Source of the DNA: Arenicella sp.
Lineage (GTDB): Bacteria; Pseudomonadota; Gammaproteobacteria; Arenicellales; Arenicellaceae
Reading direction: 5' to 3'
NCBI GenBank assembly: GCA_018677115.1
Contig: JAHHOC010000083.1
Span: 1 to 11,666 of the forward strand
DNA length: 11,666 bases
Positions 9,045-11,666 of this stretch are shown here, in pieces. The notes beneath the pieces are model-generated. The model was not told the origin of the DNA. It did not search any database and saw nothing but the letters and a program-made list of their open reading frames with translations. Every line of letters starts with the position of its first letter. Position 1 is the stretch's first letter. Both the position numbers and the translations under genes were made by a program.

Positions 9045-9083
9045 TTAAATCGCGATCCGTATAATTGGCTGTAATAGCGTCAT
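9045..9083 (-). CDS. ilvL: ilv operon leader peptide MTLLQPIIRIAI
   Basis: The minus strand encodes ATG ACG CTA TTA CAG CCA ATT ATA CGG ATC GCG ATT TAA: 12 residues with four Ile codons (ATT, ATA, ATC, ATT) and two Leu codons (CTA, TTA), six of twelve being regulatory amino acids. AGG lies five bases before the ATG (9091-9089). The TAA adjoins region 1 of the protector hairpin, so the ribosome position on the last Ile codons can decide the RNA fold. Its role would be sensing charged tRNA-Ile and tRNA-Leu to control ilvBHC transcription; the peptide itself need have no function. There is no Val codon. The symbol ilvL is by analogy to E. coli; the sequence is not homologous as far as I can tell. 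Confidence 0.82.
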   Translation of the reverse strand: MTLLQPIIRIAI

Positions 9084-9085
9084 AC

Positions 9086-9114
9086 TTGCCTAAACTGCCA
9101 GTAGCAGCTATAAA
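9086..9114 (+). promoter_or_regulatory. Probable sigma-70 promoter of lpxH
   Basis: TTGCCT (9086-9091) and TATAAA (9109-9114) are separated by 17 bases, giving a start near 9121 and an untranslated leader of about 26 bases before the lpxH ATG. It overlaps the start of the divergent ilv leader gene on the other strand, so the two transcription units share control DNA. Confidence 0.6.
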
Positions 9115-9125
9115 GCACCTGTCAA
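9098..9125 (-). promoter_or_regulatory. Candidate promoter for the ilv leader transcript (weak)
   Basis: A perfect TTGACA lies at 9125-9120, but the best element at 16-bp spacing is only TACTGG (9103-9098), giving a very short untranslated leader. TATAGC at 9112-9107 would be a better-placed -10, but it has no good -35. The promoter must lie in this region, upstream of the leader peptide and possibly reaching into the first codons of lpxH. I cannot fix it more precisely. Confidence 0.3.
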
Positions 9126-9146
9126 TTTTCCGACTCTCAGCAAGCT

Positions 9147-9875
9147 ATGCACAGCTATTTTATTTCCGATCTCCATCTCAGCGAGCAACGGCCGCAGGTC
9201 AGCCAGGCATTCATTAAATTTTTAGCAAGCGATGCAGCTGCGGCAGAACAACTATTTATATTAGGCGATCTGTTCGAATACTGGATCGGGGACGACGCTG
9301 CCAGTTTGGTCGGTGCCGAGCCAATATTGCAACAGATGAGTCGTCTGGCAGAGCAGGTTCCGTGTCATTTTATTGCCGGCAACCGCGACTTTCTGGTTGG
9401 TGAGGAGTTCTGCAAAATGAGCGGATTCAGCATCATGCCAGATGAGTCAGTCATTGACCTGTACGGGACACCAACCCTGATTTTACATGGTGACAGTCTG
9501 TGTATCGAAGACCACGAACATCAACTGTTCAGGCAGATGATTGTCACCAATGAGCAGTGGCGAGACGGATTTCTGGCTCTCTCGATACCCGAACGTATCG
9601 AGGCTGCCAAGCAAGCGCGCATGGAAAGCCAGCAACATAAATCATCGATAAGCATGGAAATAATGGATGTTACTGAATCAGCTGTATTGGATGCATTTGT
9701 CAGCAATGACGTGCGGCAGATGATCCATGGACATACGCATCGGCAGGCAACGCATCAATACAAGCTGGAGGGTAATGGCCAGGCAACCCGGCATGTGCTC
9801 GGAGACTGGTCGCAGACCGCCAGTATCTTGATAGCTGATGCTGACGGGATAAAGATAACTAATCCGCCGATTTAA
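9147..9875 (+). CDS. lpxH: UDP-2,3-diacylglucosamine diphosphatase
   Basis: LpxH hydrolyses UDP-2,3-diacylglucosamine to lipid X and UMP on the cytoplasmic face of the inner membrane, the fourth step of lipid A synthesis. The 242-residue product is a calcineurin-like metallophosphoesterase of normal length. Its metal ligands are all visible: D8 and H10 (ISDLHL), D41 (LGDLFEYWIGDD), N79 (GNRDFL), H114 (LHGDSLC), and H194, H196 and H198 in HGHTH. SMEIMDV (169-175) and GDWS near the C terminus are also family marks. The usual CTDD segment reads CIED. It is the only plus-strand gene in this half of the window, divergent from ilvB. Its 3' end overlaps the convergent ftsB by 17 bases. Confidence 0.96.
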   Translation: MHSYFISDLHLSEQRPQVSQAFIKFLASDAAAAEQLFILGDLFEYWIGDDAASLVGAEPILQQMSRLAEQVPCHFIAGNRDFLVGEEFCKMSGFSIMPDESVIDLYGTPTLILHGDSLCIEDHEHQLFRQMIVTNEQWRDGFLALSIPERIEAAKQARMESQQHKSSISMEIMDVTESAVLDAFVSNDVRQMIHGHTHRQATHQYKLEGNGQATRHVLGDWSQTASILIADADGIKITNPPI

Positions 9876-10152
9876 GCTTTTGGTCCGGAATTACGCGGTA
9901 AAAAGTTTCCCCATCCTTGATAAACCCCAACTGGCTGCGGGCTCTTTCTTCCAGGGCCTCCTCGCCCTTTTTCAATTGCTGCACCTCAGCATGCAGCTGT
10001 TCATTCCGCTGTACGAGTTGATTGTTGCTGCTCTCCGTAGTTTCGATGTTTTTACGCAGCGACCACAACTGAAAAACACCGTGTGAGCCAAACCACAATT
10101 GCAGTTGTAACAGGATCAGTAGCAGGAATAGACAGCTGGCAAGTATCTTCAC
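9859..10152 (-). CDS. ftsB: Cell division protein FtsB (GTG start)
   Basis: FtsB is a small bitopic inner-membrane protein that forms the FtsQLB complex and helps activate septal peptidoglycan synthesis. From the GTG at 10152 the product is 97 residues: one membrane segment (about 3-20), LWFG (19-22), a periplasmic coiled coil (about 30-65, NNQLVQRNEQLHAEVQQLKK), then the hallmark EALEERAR (65-72) and ETFYRVIP (82-89). Eighteen residues precede LWFG, exactly as in E. coli FtsB (103 residues), which is why I chose this start. The frame stays open to a TTG at 10248, adding 32 residues without an ATG and with no family support. No good Shine-Dalgarno precedes the GTG. Its usual neighbours eno and ispD are not here; it instead converges on lpxH. 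Confidence 0.88.
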   Translation of the reverse strand: MKILASCLFLLLILLQLQLWFGSHGVFQLWSLRKNIETTESSNNQLVQRNEQLHAEVQQLKKGEEALEERARSQLGFIKDGETFYRVIPDQKLKSAD

Positions 10153-10427
10153 GATCGACAAATTGGCATTAACAATCCCCACTGCAAAACACAAGGGGTA
10201 ACTTAGGGCAGCAAATATGCAGGATTTTAACAACGACCTCAACCGCAATCATTTATAGCTACTCAATACCCTCCGAATAAATCAATAATTTACCGCAAGT
10301 ATCGTATACAACCCATTGAAGTCAAACGTCTTTTATTATAGAGTCGAATATTAGAGCACAGGTATTTACGGGTGTCCGTTTGGGGCGGAGCAATAACAAA
10401 ACGAGATCAGACAGAGCAGGAGAGATC
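10153..10427. promoter_or_regulatory. Divergent control region between ftsB and the outer-membrane protein gene
   Basis: This stretch carries no recognised gene. On the minus strand TATAAA (10257-10252) could be a -10 for ftsB, with only a weak -35. On the plus strand TTGAAG (10316-10321) and TATAGA (10337-10342), at a short 15-bp spacing, could serve the membrane-protein gene. Both are weak. Two short minus-strand reading frames before ftsB are described among the findings. Confidence 0.3.
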
Positions 10428-11018
10428 ATGAGCAATTTAATTGACACTAAAAACAGTTTTTTAGCACGGCTGGTATTGGCTTGCCTGATAGCCTCGGCCG
10501 GCGGTGCCCACACCGCGCTTGCCCAGCAAGACAACACTGGAGCATTTTTTGGACAGCATGCTAAAGGAAAGTGGATCATTGGCGGCAAAGCAGCAAAAAT
10601 CGACGCCAACTCAGAATTTGTGGACGATGCCGATGCGTCTGGCGTGATGCTCGGCTATGAGTTTGCGAGGCCTATTGGTGACCTCGGCGGCAGCGCGGCG
10701 CTGGAACTAGAATACGTTAATGGCGACGAGACGATTATTAACGGACTGGGTAATTATGAGGCCGATGTAGTTAATGTTTTTATGGCCTATCGCTCTGCCG
10801 GCGCCCTGTATTTTAAGGCTAAGGCCGGCATGTCGTTTTCAGATTTAACTATTAATACACCGACATCCAACGATACTTTCGATGAAACTTCGTTCGCAGC
10901 AGGCATTGGATTGGGATATCGACTGGGGGAATATGGTGCCATAGAAGTCGAATACACTGATGACACCGGTGATAATGATCTTGGCATTCTTGGCTTGAAT
11001 GCCTTTCTTCAGTTTTAG
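10428..11018 (+). CDS. Secreted outer-membrane beta-barrel protein (porin-like family), specific function unknown
   Basis: The 196-residue product begins with a signal peptide: MSNLIDTKNS, hydrophobic core LARLVLACLIASAG and a predicted cut after AHTALA (residue 32). The mature part alternates polar and hydrophobic residues with Gly and aromatics (GVMLGYEFARP, AALELEYVNG, ADVVNVFMAYRS, YFKAKAGMSF, AAGIGLGYRLG, AIEVEYTDD). It ends in Phe (NAFLQF), the C-terminal signature recognised by the BAM machinery. It therefore looks like a small, probably eight-stranded, outer-membrane barrel; no ligand can be inferred. The ATG at 10428 has AGGAGA five bases upstream; an upstream TTG in frame is unsupported. 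It is a single-gene unit ending at the terminator at 11061. Confidence 0.82.
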   Translation: MSNLIDTKNSFLARLVLACLIASAGGAHTALAQQDNTGAFFGQHAKGKWIIGGKAAKIDANSEFVDDADASGVMLGYEFARPIGDLGGSAALELEYVNGDETIINGLGNYEADVVNVFMAYRSAGALYFKAKAGMSFSDLTINTPTSNDTFDETSFAAGIGLGYRLGEYGAIEVEYTDDTGDNDLGILGLNAFLQF

Positions 11019-11060
11019 GGTTAGTCTGGGGCTAGCTGCTTGTGCGTTAAGGCGTAAATG

Positions 11061-11098
11061 GGCAATAAAAAAGACTCGGCAGAGTCTTTTTTATTGCC
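11061..11098. terminator. Perfect 17-bp bidirectional intrinsic terminator
   Basis: GGCAATAAAAAAGACTC (11061-11077), loop GGCA (11078-11081) and its exact complement (11082-11098) form a 17-bp inverted repeat. The run of T lies in the 3' arm on either strand, so it can end both the plus-strand barrel gene, 42 bases after its stop, and the minus-strand metZ, 11 bases after its stop. Confidence 0.92.
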
Positions 11099-11109
11099 TT
11101 CAATTGATG

Positions 11110-11666
11110 TTAAAGGTGAAGATCGTCGATAACATCGCGAATATCCTCAAGTCCCACCGCTATTCTCAATAGACCGGTATCAATCCCCGCGGCTTCTTTA
11201 TCTTGAACCGACCAGCGCGCGTGTGTGGTGCTATAGGGATGGGTAATTGTGGTCCTGGTGTCACCCAGGTTGGCAGTGATGGAGAGTAATTCGGTATCGT
11301 CTATGACCCGCCATGCTGCTTGCTGGCCGCCATTAAGTTTGAACGAAACTACTGCGCCGGCCTTGCTTTGCTGTTGTTGTGCCAGGCCGAACTGGGGATG
11401 ACAATTCAAGCCCGGATAATAAACCTGTTGCACTGCACCCTGTTCAGTCAACCAGTCGGCCAGCTGTTGCGCATTGTCACTGGCTTGATTCACCCTCAGC
11501 GACATGGTCTCAAGGCCCTTGAGAAATACCCAGGCGTTAAACGGGCTCATTGAGGGTCCGGCGGTGCGGATAAAGCTGAACACCTTTTCATCGACAAACT
11601 CTTCATCACCAACCACCGCGCCCCCCACACAGCGGCCCTGGCCATCTATAAATTTAGTGGCCGAGT
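11110..11666 (-). CDS. metZ: O-succinylhomoserine sulfhydrylase, C-terminal 184 residues, runs off the right edge
   Basis: MetZ makes homocysteine directly from O-succinylhomoserine and sulfide, a PLP-dependent step of methionine synthesis. The frame is open to the window edge and begins SATKFIDGQGRCVGG. The Lys in SATK (codon 11655-11653) is the PLP Schiff-base lysine of the Cys/Met-metabolism family, and DGQGRCVGG is typical of MetZ rather than MetB. The C-terminal domain shows RTAGPSMSPFNAW, LKGLETMSLR, YYPGL, SITANLGDTRTTITHP, YSTTH and LLRIAVGLEDI. A GTG at 11628 is an internal valine, not the start. The stop at 11112-11110 is followed by the bidirectional terminator. metB or another family member is less likely but cannot be excluded without the N-terminal half. 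Confidence 0.9.
   Translation of the reverse strand, partial: SATKFIDGQGRCVGGAVVGDEEFVDEKVFSFIRTAGPSMSPFNAWVFLKGLETMSLRVNQASDNAQQLADWLTEQGAVQQVYYPGLNCHPQFGLAQQQQSKAGAVVSFKLNGGQQAAWRVIDDTELLSITANLGDTRTTITHPYSTTHARWSVQDKEAAGIDTGLLRIAVGLEDIRDVIDDLHL

Noticed and set aside
10153..10248. A 32-residue N-terminal extension of FtsB starting at TTG 10248
   Set aside because: It has no ATG and no Shine-Dalgarno. The GTG at 10152 gives exactly the E. coli distance to LWFG and a normal protein length.
10322..10609. A 95-codon minus-strand frame over the start of the barrel-protein gene
   Set aside because: It overlaps the signal peptide and ribosome-binding site of a well-supported gene and shows no recognisable motif.

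Overview
The window reads as chromosomal core DNA of a free-living gammaproteobacterium. The evidence is a BamC-like lipoprotein gene between dapA and purC, as in Escherichia coli; an ilv operon followed by phospholipid genes, an arrangement known from pseudomonads and betaproteobacteria; and lpxH, ftsB, an O-succinylhomoserine sulfhydrylase and an outer-membrane beta-barrel, all pointing to a Gram-negative cell. The exact genus cannot be told from the sequence. I see no mobile element, CRISPR array, rRNA or tRNA.

Positions 1-9146 are dominated by one long minus-strand block. In the direction of transcription it runs ilvB, ilvH, ilvC (branched-chain amino acids), psd, pssA (phosphatidylethanolamine), dapA (lysine/diaminopimelate), a short bamC (outer-membrane assembly lipoprotein), purC and purL (purines; purL leaves the window at position 1). 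Gaps are 0 to 73 bases, and I see no intrinsic terminator between the genes, so read-through from the ilv promoter is plausible.

Positions 8814-9146 lie between the divergent ilvB and lpxH genes and are the most information-rich part of the window. On the minus strand they hold an unannotated 12-residue leader peptide, MTLLQPIIRIAI (four Ile, two Leu codons). It is followed by a protector hairpin, a competing antiterminator and a GC-rich terminator with a T tract: a complete translation-coupled attenuator for the ilv operon. Downstream of it is a second mini-ORF with an excellent Shine-Dalgarno, then ilvB with a GTG start. The plus strand of the same region carries a good sigma-70-type promoter for lpxH.

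Positions 9147-11666 hold lpxH (plus; lipid A synthesis), ftsB (minus; cell division) overlapping lpxH tail to tail by 17 bases, a secreted outer-membrane beta-barrel protein (plus), a perfect 17-bp bidirectional terminator, and the C-terminal part of metZ (minus; methionine synthesis), which runs off the right edge. The genes are housekeeping; the interest lies in the ilv regulatory region, the mixed operon and the shortened BamC.
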